Below the pieces are notes generated by a model that was given only the letters and a program-made list of their open reading frames with translations, had not been told where the DNA came from and ran no database searches. A stretch of 5,987 nt of DNA from Bacteroidota bacterium (GTDB taxonomy: Bacteria; Bacteroidota; Bacteroidia; Flavobacteriales; Flavobacteriaceae), in assembly GCA_015767395.1 (NCBI GenBank), contig JADWMI010000153.1, forward strand, positions 1-5,987, read 5' to 3'. This document shows positions 1-5,987 of the stretch, piece after piece. Both the position numbers and the translations under genes were made by a program. How positions within the stretch are numbered: position 1 is the first letter of the stretch; the number at the start of each line of letters is the position of its first letter.

Positions 1-518
1 GCTTCTTTAATAATGGTTTTATTCACATCTTTGTTTAACAATAACTTAAACAATAGAACTGTGGCAATGGCATCACCATCGGCACGATGACGACTTGAAA
101 TTGGGATGCCTAATGTTTTACATAAATTCCCCAGTTTATAGGAGGGAAGGTCAGGTATTAATACTTTGCTGAGTTCAACGGTGCACAATGTTTTGCGTTC
201 AAAATCATAACCAAGGCGTCTAAACTCTGTTGTTAAAATCCGATTGTCAAAATTGGCATTGTGGGCCACTAAAACACAATCTTCTGTTATTTCAACAATC
301 CGCTTGGCAACTTCATGAAACTTAGGTGCATTTGTAAGCATTCCATTGTTAATTCCAGTTAAATTAACTACAAATGGTTGAATGTCTTTTTCAGGATTTA
401 CCAGGCTAATAAATTGATCAACAATTTCAAGTCCGTCAAATTTATAAATGGCAATTTCAGTGATTCCCTCTTCATTGAATTTACCTCCCGTGGTTTCTAT
501 GTCTAGTATTGCGTACAA
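1..518 (-). CDS. DEDDh-family 3'-5' exonuclease, N-terminal part (cut by window start)
   Basis: The 172 visible codons form a complete-looking DnaQ-like (DEDDh) exonuclease domain, which removes nucleotides from DNA 3' ends using two metal ions. All catalytic motifs are present: ExoI DIETTG with D6 and E8, ExoII around HNANFDNR with D91, and ExoIII HRADGDA with H144 and D149. The start must be the TTG at 518-516. The codon just before it in frame is the TAA stop of the yggS-like gene, and the first strand of the fold (YAILDIETTG) begins at residue 2. The frame is open to position 1, so the C-terminus is missing. From memory, flavobacterial relatives are about 450 aa and carry a second nuclease-like domain (GIY-YIG), which cannot be checked here. 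It is probably a repair or housekeeping nuclease rather than the replicative proofreading subunit. It is the last visible gene of the DUF1015-yggS-exonuclease unit. Confidence 0.9.
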   Translation of the reverse strand, partial: MYAILDIETTGGKFNEEGITEIAIYKFDGLEIVDQFISLVNPEKDIQPFVVNLTGINNGMLTNAPKFHEVAKRIVEITEDCVLVAHNANFDNRILTTEFRRLGYDFERKTLCTVELSKVLIPDLPSYKLGNLCKTLGIPISSRHRADGDAIATVLLFKLLLNKDVNKTIIKE

Positions 519-1187
519 TTAGTTATAATTTCTTTGTCCAAATATAGCACTTCCTACTCTAATCATGGTACTTCCTTCTTCGATTGCAATTTTATAATCG
601 CCACTCATCCCCATAGAAAGTGTTTTAGGACTAAAATTAGGGGCATCATGTTTTTTAGAAATTTCAAAATATTTTTTCAGGGTTTGAAATTCATTTCTTA
701 TTATATTTTGGTCGTCAGTAAAACTTGCCATACCCATAAAACCTTGAATATTGATGTTTTTTAAGTTCGAAAATTCATCAGATTTTAATATATTTTCAAC
801 ATCTTCAAAAGACATTCCAAATTTGGTGTCTTCTTTTGCTATTTTCAGTTGTAACAAGCAATTGATAGTTCTACTGTGTTTCAGTGCTTGTTTGTTAATC
901 TCAACCAGTGTTTTAAATCTATCTACGCCGTGGATTAAACTTACAAAACCAGCCATGAGCTTTACTTTATTGCTTTGTAAATGCCCAATCATATGCCACT
1001 CAATATCTTTTGGGAGTAGCGTATGTTTTTCAACCATTTCCTGAATTTTATTTTCTCCAAAAATGCGTTGTCCGGCATTGTATGCTTCCATTATGTCGGC
1101 AACAGGTTTTGTTTTTGAAACCGCTATTAAATTGACGTTTTCAGGAATGGTTGTTAATATGTTTTGTAGATTCTCTTTTATATGCAC
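519..1187 (-). CDS. yggS: YggS/PLPBP-family pyridoxal phosphate homeostasis protein
   Basis: This is a 222-aa single-domain protein of the alanine-racemase-like TIM-barrel family (YggS/ProSC/PLPBP). The family binds pyridoxal 5'-phosphate in the cytosol and buffers its supply; no catalytic activity is established. The PLP-forming lysine is K25 in AVSKTKP. Other family blocks are GENKIQE (44-50), WHMIGHLQSNK (64-74), the phosphate-binding SMGMSGD (191-197) and RVGSAIFG (210-217). The length is normal. The start is GTG at 1187: two codons upstream the frame meets the TAG stop of the DUF1015 gene, and residues 2-8 (HIKENLQ) match the usual beginning of flavobacterial members. It sits 6 nt after the DUF1015 stop, and its own TAA directly abuts the TTG of the exonuclease gene, so it is certainly co-transcribed and perhaps translationally coupled. 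Its PLP role fits a neighbourhood containing the PLP enzyme SerC, but the family is widespread and the link may be incidental. Confidence 0.95.
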   Translation of the reverse strand: MHIKENLQNILTTIPENVNLIAVSKTKPVADIMEAYNAGQRIFGENKIQEMVEKHTLLPKDIEWHMIGHLQSNKVKLMAGFVSLIHGVDRFKTLVEINKQALKHSRTINCLLQLKIAKEDTKFGMSFEDVENILKSDEFSNLKNINIQGFMGMASFTDDQNIIRNEFQTLKKYFEISKKHDAPNFSPKTLSMGMSGDYKIAIEEGSTMIRVGSAIFGQRNYN

Positions 1188-1193
1188 AAAAAA

Positions 1194-2444
1194 CTAGTTT
1201 AATTTATTAATAACAAGCCCTGAACGTAATTTTGGTTCAAACCAAGTTACTTTTGGAGGCATAATATTACCCGTATCAGCAATATTCATTAATTGATCCA
1301 TACTTACAGGAAACAATGCAAATGCAACAGCCATTTCCCCCTTGTCAACACGTTTACTTAATTCACCTAAACCTCTGATACCACCAACAAAATCAATTCT
1401 TGTTGAAGTTCTCAAATCTTTAATATTCAAAATAGGTTCTAAAACATATTTAGATAAAACACTTACGTCTAAACTATCAATAGGATTGTTATCGTTAAAA
1501 GTTCCTTCTTTTGCAGTTAAACCGAACCATTTACCATCAACATACAATGAGAAATCATGTAATTTGTTTGGTTTTATAATTGATTTGCTAATATCATTTA
1601 CAATAAAATTTTCTTCAATTTTAGCTATAAATTCTTCTGAGCTTAATCCGTTTAAATCTTTTACAACACGGTTGTAGTCAATTATTTGTAACTGATTATC
1701 TGGGAAATGTACAGCCATAAAGAAATTATACGGTTCATTTCCAGTATGGTTAGGATTTTTAGCGCTAAATTCTTCACTCATCCCAGCAGCTGCAGCAGTT
1801 CTATGATGTCCATCAGCAACATAAGTACAAGGGACTTTTTCTTTAAAAAGGCGTTCTAAAGATTTGTTTGTTTCTGCATTGTCAATAACCCAAAAATGGT
1901 GTCCAAAACCATCTTCAGCAGTAAAATCATATTCAGGTGCATTATGAGTAACAATATTTGAAACAATCTCATCAATTTCAGGTACCGCTCTATAAGTAAA
2001 GAATACAGGTTCAATATTAGCTTCTAAAATTCTAGAAAGCACCTTTCGATCTTCCTCTTTATCTGGACGCGTTAATTCATGTTTTTTAATATTCCCATCC
2101 ATGTAATCTTGGCAGGATGCTGCACCAACAATTCCATATTGCGTTTTTCCATTCCTGGTTTGCGCATAGATGTAATATTTACTTTTATTATCTTGAACTA
2201 AAAAACCTTTTTCTTGAAATGCATCGAAATTCTTCCTTGCATGTAAGTAAACTTTTTCATCATGCGAATCTGTGCCTTTTTCAAATTCAATTTCAGCACG
2301 CGTGATACGTAATAAAGAGGCTAACTTGTTTTTAGCCATATTAGCTGCTTCTTCAGAATTCATTACATCATATGGTAAGCAGGCTACTTCTTCAACTTTA
2401 TTTTTTGGTGGACGAAGTCCTTTGAATGGTTTAATTATTGCCAT
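1194..2444 (-). CDS. DUF1015 family protein, possibly linked to serine metabolism
   Basis: This is a 416-aa soluble protein with no signal peptide or membrane segment. It matches the DUF1015 family (COG4198) along its whole length. Visible family blocks are the N-terminal PFKGLRPP with CLPYDV (6-13, 22-27), KHELTRPDKEEDR (121-133), the DGHHRTAAAA block (211-220) and the C-terminal MPPKVTWFEPKLRSGL (405-420 region of the alignment, ending near residue 410). The family has no firmly established function. DGHHR followed by small residues recalls the GCHR and GERR loops of sulfiredoxin/ParB-fold proteins, a fold that includes the free-serine kinases SerK and SbnI. The gene lies just downstream of serC-serA, where a SerB-type step would complete the pathway. 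A serine or phosphoserine-related activity is therefore inferred, not shown. The ATG at 2444 is supported by the conserved N-terminus. A terminator separates it from serA, and it has its own candidate promoter. Confidence 0.92.
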   Translation of the reverse strand: MAIIKPFKGLRPPKNKVEEVACLPYDVMNSEEAANMAKNKLASLLRITRAEIEFEKGTDSHDEKVYLHARKNFDAFQEKGFLVQDNKSKYYIYAQTRNGKTQYGIVGAASCQDYMDGNIKKHELTRPDKEEDRKVLSRILEANIEPVFFTYRAVPEIDEIVSNIVTHNAPEYDFTAEDGFGHHFWVIDNAETNKSLERLFKEKVPCTYVADGHHRTAAAAGMSEEFSAKNPNHTGNEPYNFFMAVHFPDNQLQIIDYNRVVKDLNGLSSEEFIAKIEENFIVNDISKSIIKPNKLHDFSLYVDGKWFGLTAKEGTFNDNNPIDSLDVSVLSKYVLEPILNIKDLRTSTRIDFVGGIRGLGELSKRVDKGEMAVAFALFPVSMDQLMNIADTGNIMPPKVTWFEPKLRSGLVINKLN

Positions 2445-2479
2445 AATATTGATTTTATAAGTCTATAAATTTGATTGCT

Positions 2480-2512
2480 TAAAGTTACAATTATTAATGA
2501 ATAGGAACCAAA
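2480..2512 (-). promoter_or_regulatory. Candidate promoter for the DUF1015-yggS-exonuclease unit
   Basis: On the minus strand TTTG (2512-2509) is followed after 21 nt by TAACTTTA (2487-2480). This is one mismatch from the Bacteroidetes -33/-7 pattern TTTG...TAnnTTTG, with spacing inside the reported flavobacterial range. Transcription would begin near 2473, giving a leader of roughly 30 nt before the ATG at 2444. The -33 element overlaps the outer end of the serA terminator stem. It is a motif match only, in AT-rich DNA. Confidence 0.4.
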
Positions 2513-2540
2513 AAAGACTGTTTAATTAACAGCCTTTTTT
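2510..2540 (-). terminator. Rho-independent terminator after serA
   Basis: AAAAAAG (2510-2516) pairs with CTTTTTT (2534-2540) and CTGTT (2518-2522) pairs with AACAG (2528-2532), around a TAATT loop with a single A/C mismatch (2517/2533). On the minus strand the hairpin ends in a T6 run and lies about 20 nt past the serA stop, as expected for ending the serC-serA transcript. The structure is nearly symmetrical with T-runs on both strands, so it could act in either direction, though no plus-strand gene ends here. Confidence 0.8.
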
Positions 2541-2560
2541 ACCTTTTTATGATACTATTT

Positions 2561-3511
2561 TTAGCTTAAAATCTCAACAATTTGTTGCGCTAACTCTGTT
2601 CCAATTCTATCTTGAGCCTCACCTGTGGCAGCACCAATATGAGGTGTAAGCGATAGTTTTGGATTCATTAATAATTGAATTTCAGGTGTAGGTTCCATTT
2701 CAAAAACATCCAATGCTGCACCAGCTATTTTACCTTCCTCAAGTGCTTTTACCAAAGCAACTTCATCAACAACACCACCTCTGGCAGCATTTACCAAAAA
2801 CGCTCCTTCGTTCATTAAGTCAAACTCTTTTGTTGAAATTACATATTCCTTTTGTGCTGGAACATGTAAGGTGATAAAATCTGCTTGATTTAATACCGTT
2901 TCTTTTGTTGTTGTATTTATTTCAAAAAATAAAGCTTGATTGTCAAAAAATTCAACTTCTAAATTAACGGAATCAATAAATGGATCAAAAGCGATAACTT
3001 TCATACCCATTCCAAGTGCTATTTTTGCCGTTGCTTGTCCAATTCTACCAAAACCTAAAACACCTAATGTTTTACCTCTTAATTCAACACCTTTGGCAAA
3101 TGCTTTTTTTAATCCCTTAAATTTAGAATCTCCCTCCAAAGGCATATTTCTGTTAGATTCCGGTAAAAAACGAGCCATTCCAAAAAGATGCGCAAAAACC
3201 AACTCGCCAACAGAGTGAGAAGAAGCAGCTGGTGTATTGATTACTTTCAATCCTTTTTCACGAGCATATTCTACATCAATATTATCCATTCCAACACCAC
3301 CACGTCCAATAATTTTTAATGAAGGGCAGTTGTCAATAAGTTCTTCTCTTACAGTTGTTGCACTTCTAACAAGTAATACAACTATATTATTTTCATTTAT
3401 ATAATCTACTAATTGATCTTGAGCAACGGTTGTTAAGTCAACTTCAAAACCATTTAAACCCAAAGCAGCAATACCACTTTTGGCCAATCCGTCATTTGCT
3501 AATACTTTCAT
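2561..3511 (-). CDS. serA: D-3-phosphoglycerate dehydrogenase (short form)
   Basis: This cytosolic enzyme oxidises 3-phosphoglycerate to 3-phosphohydroxypyruvate with NAD+, the first committed step of serine synthesis. The 316-aa protein has the D-isomer 2-hydroxyacid dehydrogenase layout: substrate-domain block GRGGVGMDNID (69-79), the Rossmann GxGxxG motif LGFGRIGQ (152-159) with D176 placed to hold the NAD ribose, and the catalytic triad R244 (NAARGG), E273 (in DVFEMEP) and H291 (TPHIG). It ends right after the catalytic core, so it lacks the ACT and ASB regulatory domains of long SerA proteins and has no obvious serine feedback site. The stretch between D176 and the ADFITLHVP block looks slightly longer than in other short forms. 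The ATG at 3511 lies 18 A/T-only nucleotides after the serC stop, so the two genes form one operon closed by the terminator at 2510-2540. Related hydroxyacid dehydrogenases share this fold; the serC linkage settles the call. Confidence 0.95.
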   Translation of the reverse strand: MKVLANDGLAKSGIAALGLNGFEVDLTTVAQDQLVDYINENNIVVLLVRSATTVREELIDNCPSLKIIGRGGVGMDNIDVEYAREKGLKVINTPAASSHSVGELVFAHLFGMARFLPESNRNMPLEGDSKFKGLKKAFAKGVELRGKTLGVLGFGRIGQATAKIALGMGMKVIAFDPFIDSVNLEVEFFDNQALFFEINTTTKETVLNQADFITLHVPAQKEYVISTKEFDLMNEGAFLVNAARGGVVDEVALVKALEEGKIAGAALDVFEMEPTPEIQLLMNPKLSLTPHIGAATGEAQDRIGTELAQQIVEILS

Positions 3512-3529
3512 TATAATTTATATTTAATT

Positions 3530-4591
3530 TTATTTTTCTAATTGTTGCATGGCGTCAACCAATACTTGTATACTTTCAATTGGCATAGCGTTGTAAATAC
3601 TTGCACGATAACCACCAACCGATCTATGTCCTTTAATGCCACTAATTCCGGCAGCATTCCAAATTTTATCAAATGCATCTTTGTCAGCTTCATTGGTTAA
3701 ATTAAAAGTAACATTCATCAATGATCGATCTTCTTTTTCAGCAAAACCTTTAAATAATGGATTTCTATCTATTTCATCATATAATAGCGCTGCTTTTGCT
3801 TCATTTATTTTTTCAATGGCAGCAACACCACCTAAACCTTTTAACCATTGCAATGTTAACATAGAAACATATACTGAAAAAACAGGAGGCGTATTAAACA
3901 TACTATCAGCTCCAATATGTTTTTGGTAATCTAACATCGCAGGAATGGTACGCCCTGTTTTTCCTAAAATGTCATCTTTTACAATAACTAAAGTAGTACC
4001 AGCTGGTCCCATATTTTTTTGTGCTCCAGCATAAATTAAATCAAACTGAGAGAAATCTAGTTCACGAGAAAAAATGTCAGAACTCATATCACAAACCAAT
4101 AAAGCATCTGTTTTAGGGAACTCTTTAAATTGTGTTCCGTAAATGGTGTTGTTTGATGTTACATGAACATAATCAACATCAGTAGAAATCGAATAATTTT
4201 TTGGAATATAATTGTATGTTTTATCTTTGGAAGAAGCGATTACGTCAACATCACCTAATAATTTTGCTTCTTTTAAAGCTTTGGCTGCCCAAGCTCCCGT
4301 ATCTAAATAAGCAGATTTCCCACCTACTTTTAATAAATTATAGGAAGTCATTAAAAATTCAAGACTTGCACCGCCTTGTAAAAATAAAACGGAATAACCT
4401 TCTGGTAAGTTTAGCAATTCCTTTACTAAACTACGAGCATTTTCCATAACCTCAATAAACTCTTTACTTCTATGTGAGATTTCAATTAACGATAAATTTA
4501 AACCATTAAAGTTAAGAACAGCCTCAGCTGACTTTTGTAAAACTTCTTGCGGTAAAATACACGGACCTGCACTAAAATTATGTTTTTTCAT
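3530..4591 (-). CDS. serC: Phosphoserine aminotransferase
   Basis: SerC is a PLP-dependent class V aminotransferase that converts 3-phosphohydroxypyruvate and glutamate to 3-phosphoserine and 2-oxoglutarate; the same enzyme usually serves pyridoxal phosphate synthesis by acting on the 4-phosphohydroxythreonine precursor. The 353-aa length is normal. Diagnostic features are the N-terminal HNFSAGP (4-10), substrate-side SHRS (39-42), GGAS (73-76) at the PLP phosphate, D168 in CDMSSD contacting the pyridine nitrogen, the Schiff-base lysine K192 in AGAQKNMGPAG, and GHRSVGGYRASIYNAMP near residues 321-337 that binds the substrate phosphate. The ATG at 4591 is placed by HNFSAGP immediately after it. 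It is followed by serA after 18 nt and preceded, after an 81-nt AT-rich gap, by the acyl-CoA reductase gene on the same strand, so it may be read from that gene's promoter, its own, or both. Confidence 0.97.
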   Translation of the reverse strand: MKKHNFSAGPCILPQEVLQKSAEAVLNFNGLNLSLIEISHRSKEFIEVMENARSLVKELLNLPEGYSVLFLQGGASLEFLMTSYNLLKVGGKSAYLDTGAWAAKALKEAKLLGDVDVIASSKDKTYNYIPKNYSISTDVDYVHVTSNNTIYGTQFKEFPKTDALLVCDMSSDIFSRELDFSQFDLIYAGAQKNMGPAGTTLVIVKDDILGKTGRTIPAMLDYQKHIGADSMFNTPPVFSVYVSMLTLQWLKGLGGVAAIEKINEAKAALLYDEIDRNPLFKGFAEKEDRSLMNVTFNLTNEADKDAFDKIWNAAGISGIKGHRSVGGYRASIYNAMPIESIQVLVDAMQQLEK

Positions 4592-4619
4592 TTTTATAAA
4601 ATATGAATTAATTCTATTA

Positions 4620-4627
4620 CAAATTTC
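4620..4627 (-). promoter_or_regulatory. Weak candidate -7 box upstream of serC
   Basis: The minus strand reads GAAATTTG, one mismatch from TAnnTTTG, 29 nt from the serC ATG, a distance similar to that of the -7 box before the acyl-CoA reductase gene. No TTG lies at the expected -33 position. The rest of the 81-nt gap is almost pure A/T with no other signal, so this is a suggestion only. Confidence 0.22.
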
Positions 4628-4672
4628 GATAAAAAAAGATAAAAAGCTATAGTATTTTTACTAAAAAAAATA

Positions 4673-5734
4673 TTATAATTTCAATAAAAATTCAACGGTA
4701 TCTAAATTATCGGCGTAATTCCATAATTTCGGATGTTGAGTATTGCCGAATTTTACGAAATCTACAACGTTTTCGTTACACGCAATACATTGAATTTCCT
4801 CACTTTTTAAACGAAGCTCTTTTATTAATGAGTCAAAATCTTCATAATATTCGTAAAAAACAGTTGCGATTGGAGAGGCATAACTTTTATCTTCCTTTAG
4901 CATCACAAAACCATTTTCTAGAATTTTAAACATACTCATTAAATAAACGGCTTTATTATAGTCGTAATTATTTTCGTATTTCTTGTAGTTTATAATATCG
5001 TTAAATTTATACAATGCATTAAAAAGCAGATCGAAATTATAATTTTTCGGAACAAATAATTTTGAAACACTTCTACATCCCAATCCGAAATATTGAAAAA
5101 TATCTTCGCCTAAAGCCTCTAATTCTTCTTTGGTTTCTTTTCCAGTAATTATAGCCACAGAGTTTCTGTTTTTTCGAATAATATTTGGTTGTTTTCCAAA
5201 ATAATGTTCAAAATAGCGAGCCGTATTGTTGCTTCCAGTTGCAATTACAGCATCAAAATTGGTTAGTTTTTCTTCTGTAAATGTGATTTTATTTTTGAAA
5301 AGTGGTTGGTAATATTCTAAAAATTTAGCAATTAAGGGTAAAAAATGCTTGTCGTTAGACGAAAGTTTTACCAAAGCATTATTTCCAGAAATTAATACAG
5401 ATAATAAATCATGAAAACCTACCAAAGGTATATTTCCAGCCATAATTATGGCTACTGTTTTATGCGCTTCATTATTTTCAAAATTGTAATTAGAGGTCCA
5501 TTTATTCAGCTTTTCAATGGTTAAAGCATTTGCCCAACTTTCAACTGATTTTAAAACATTGTCTTTTGTAAACCAACCATTAAACTCTGGAGCTCTTTTG
5601 ATTTGCATTTTAAAAGCATCAAAAAACAGCGTATTTAATTCAGAGTCATCCATTTTTTCAATTTTCAAGTTTGAAAATTGTTTGAAAAACTGGCCTAATT
5701 TTGCAAAGGCATCAATTCGCTGCTCTAAATTCAT
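4673..5734 (-). CDS. LuxC-like acyl-CoA reductase family protein
   Basis: This 353-aa protein resembles the LuxC/acyl-CoA reductase family, aldehyde-dehydrogenase-like enzymes that reduce activated fatty acyl groups to aldehydes with NADPH. It is shorter than classical LuxC (about 480 aa). Visible features are IIMAGNIPLVGFHDLL (96-111) and ALVKLSS (120-126) in the nucleotide-binding half, VIATGSNNTARYFEHYF (163-179), RKNRNSVAII (187-196), and FGLGCRSVSKLFVP (216-229). C220 is the likely thioester nucleophile by position and context. No luxD, luxE or luciferase gene is near, so bioluminescence is not implied, and the true acyl substrate is unknown. The ATG at 5734 lies 26 nt from a perfect TAnnTTTG box. 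It is divergent from the ferredoxin gene and on the same strand as serC, 81 nt upstream of it. It looks more AT-rich than the ser genes, with many Asn, Lys, Phe and Tyr residues. Confidence 0.82.
   Translation of the reverse strand: MNLEQRIDAFAKLGQFFKQFSNLKIEKMDDSELNTLFFDAFKMQIKRAPEFNGWFTKDNVLKSVESWANALTIEKLNKWTSNYNFENNEAHKTVAIIMAGNIPLVGFHDLLSVLISGNNALVKLSSNDKHFLPLIAKFLEYYQPLFKNKITFTEEKLTNFDAVIATGSNNTARYFEHYFGKQPNIIRKNRNSVAIITGKETKEELEALGEDIFQYFGLGCRSVSKLFVPKNYNFDLLFNALYKFNDIINYKKYENNYDYNKAVYLMSMFKILENGFVMLKEDKSYASPIATVFYEYYEDFDSLIKELRLKSEEIQCIACNENVVDFVKFGNTQHPKLWNYADNLDTVEFLLKL
5659..5680. repeat. Perfect 10-bp inverted repeat inside the acyl-CoA reductase gene
   Basis: CAATTTTCAA (5659-5668) and TTGAAAATTG (5671-5680) are exact reverse complements separated by GT. 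The repeat begins 54 nt into the coding sequence (about codons 19-25). In mRNA it would give a 9-bp AT-rich hairpin with a four-base loop. The motif GTTTGAAAA occurs again at 5680-5688. It could be an operator, an RNA hairpin or chance. Confidence 0.6.
5670..5703 (+). promoter_or_regulatory. Alternative, distal candidate promoter for the ferredoxin gene
   Basis: On the plus strand TTTG (5670-5673) is followed after 22 nt by TAATTTTG (5696-5703), a complete match to the flavobacterial two-box pattern. It lies inside the opposite-strand acyl-CoA reductase gene and would give a leader of about 70 nt before the ferredoxin ATG at 5782. The TTTG falls within the inverted repeat at 5659-5680. Confidence 0.27.
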
Positions 5735-5739
5735 TTTAA

Positions 5740-5987
<248 letters not shown>

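Noticed and set aside
1..518. Calling the exonuclease dnaQ (replicative proofreading subunit)
   Set aside because: The domain alone does not show this; the flavobacterial proteins it resembles are longer two-domain nucleases, and the C-terminus is outside the window.
534..1044. Plus-strand open frames opposite the yggS-like gene
   Set aside because: They lie antisense to a well-supported gene, encode low-complexity sequence with no recognisable motif, and have no promoter or start context.
1..1196. Broken fusion gene (DUF1015-YggS-exonuclease) caused by point-mutation stops
   Set aside because: Each product has its normal family N-terminus and C-terminus right at the junctions, so these are separate genes that happen to share a frame.
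4201..4449. Plus-strand open frame opposite serC (and similar ones opposite DUF1015, serA and the acyl-CoA reductase gene)
   Set aside because: Leucine- and lysine-rich shadow translations of conserved genes on the other strand; no family features.
4650..4663. TAGTA-TTTT-TACTA inverted repeat after the acyl-CoA reductase stop, as a terminator
   Set aside because: Only five A/T-rich base pairs with one G-C pair; too weak to call a terminator in DNA of this composition, although T-rich stretches follow on the minus strand.
4673..5734. Bioluminescence (lux) operon
   Set aside because: Only the LuxC-like fold is present; no luciferase subunits, acyl transferase or synthetase are adjacent.

Overview
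The window looks like a piece of a Flavobacteriia-type Bacteroidetes chromosome, probably Flavobacteriaceae. It is AT-rich. None of the visible starts has a convincing Shine-Dalgarno sequence; leaders are A/T-only instead. Several upstream regions carry the Bacteroidetes promoter box TAnnTTTG. Several proteins also read like flavobacterial versions of their families as I remember them (no search was possible). Nothing suggests a mobile element, prophage, CRISPR array or RNA gene, and the region reads as ordinary core chromosome.

Layout. Six genes run on the minus strand and one on the plus strand. Going leftwards from about 5.73 kb: a LuxC-like acyl-CoA reductase (4673-5734), serC (3530-4591), serA (2561-3511), a hairpin terminator (2510-2540), a DUF1015 protein (1194-2444), a YggS-type PLP-binding protein (519-1187), and the N-terminal 172 codons of a DEDDh 3'-5' exonuclease that leaves the window at position 1. 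On the right, a ferredoxin gene starts divergently at 5782 and is cut by the window end.

How the genes work together. SerC and SerA catalyse the two central steps of the phosphorylated serine pathway (3-phosphoglycerate to 3-phosphohydroxypyruvate to 3-phosphoserine). No phosphoserine phosphatase (SerB) is visible. The next gene encodes a DUF1015 protein with a DGHHR motif, which recalls the ligand-binding loop of ParB/sulfiredoxin-fold proteins, a fold that includes free-serine kinases. A role in the last, serine-phosphoserine step is an attractive but unproven inference, and is the main biological lead here. DUF1015, yggS and the exonuclease form a second, very tight transcription unit. The two downstream genes use non-ATG starts (GTG and TTG), and all three share one reading frame, separated by 6 nt and 0 nt after the stop codons. 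The 47-bp gap between the acyl-CoA reductase and ferredoxin genes holds two facing -7 boxes only 3 nt apart, suggesting overlapping, mutually exclusive divergent promoters.

Limits: no database search, structure prediction or expression data were available. Promoters are motif matches only, and both terminal genes are incomplete.
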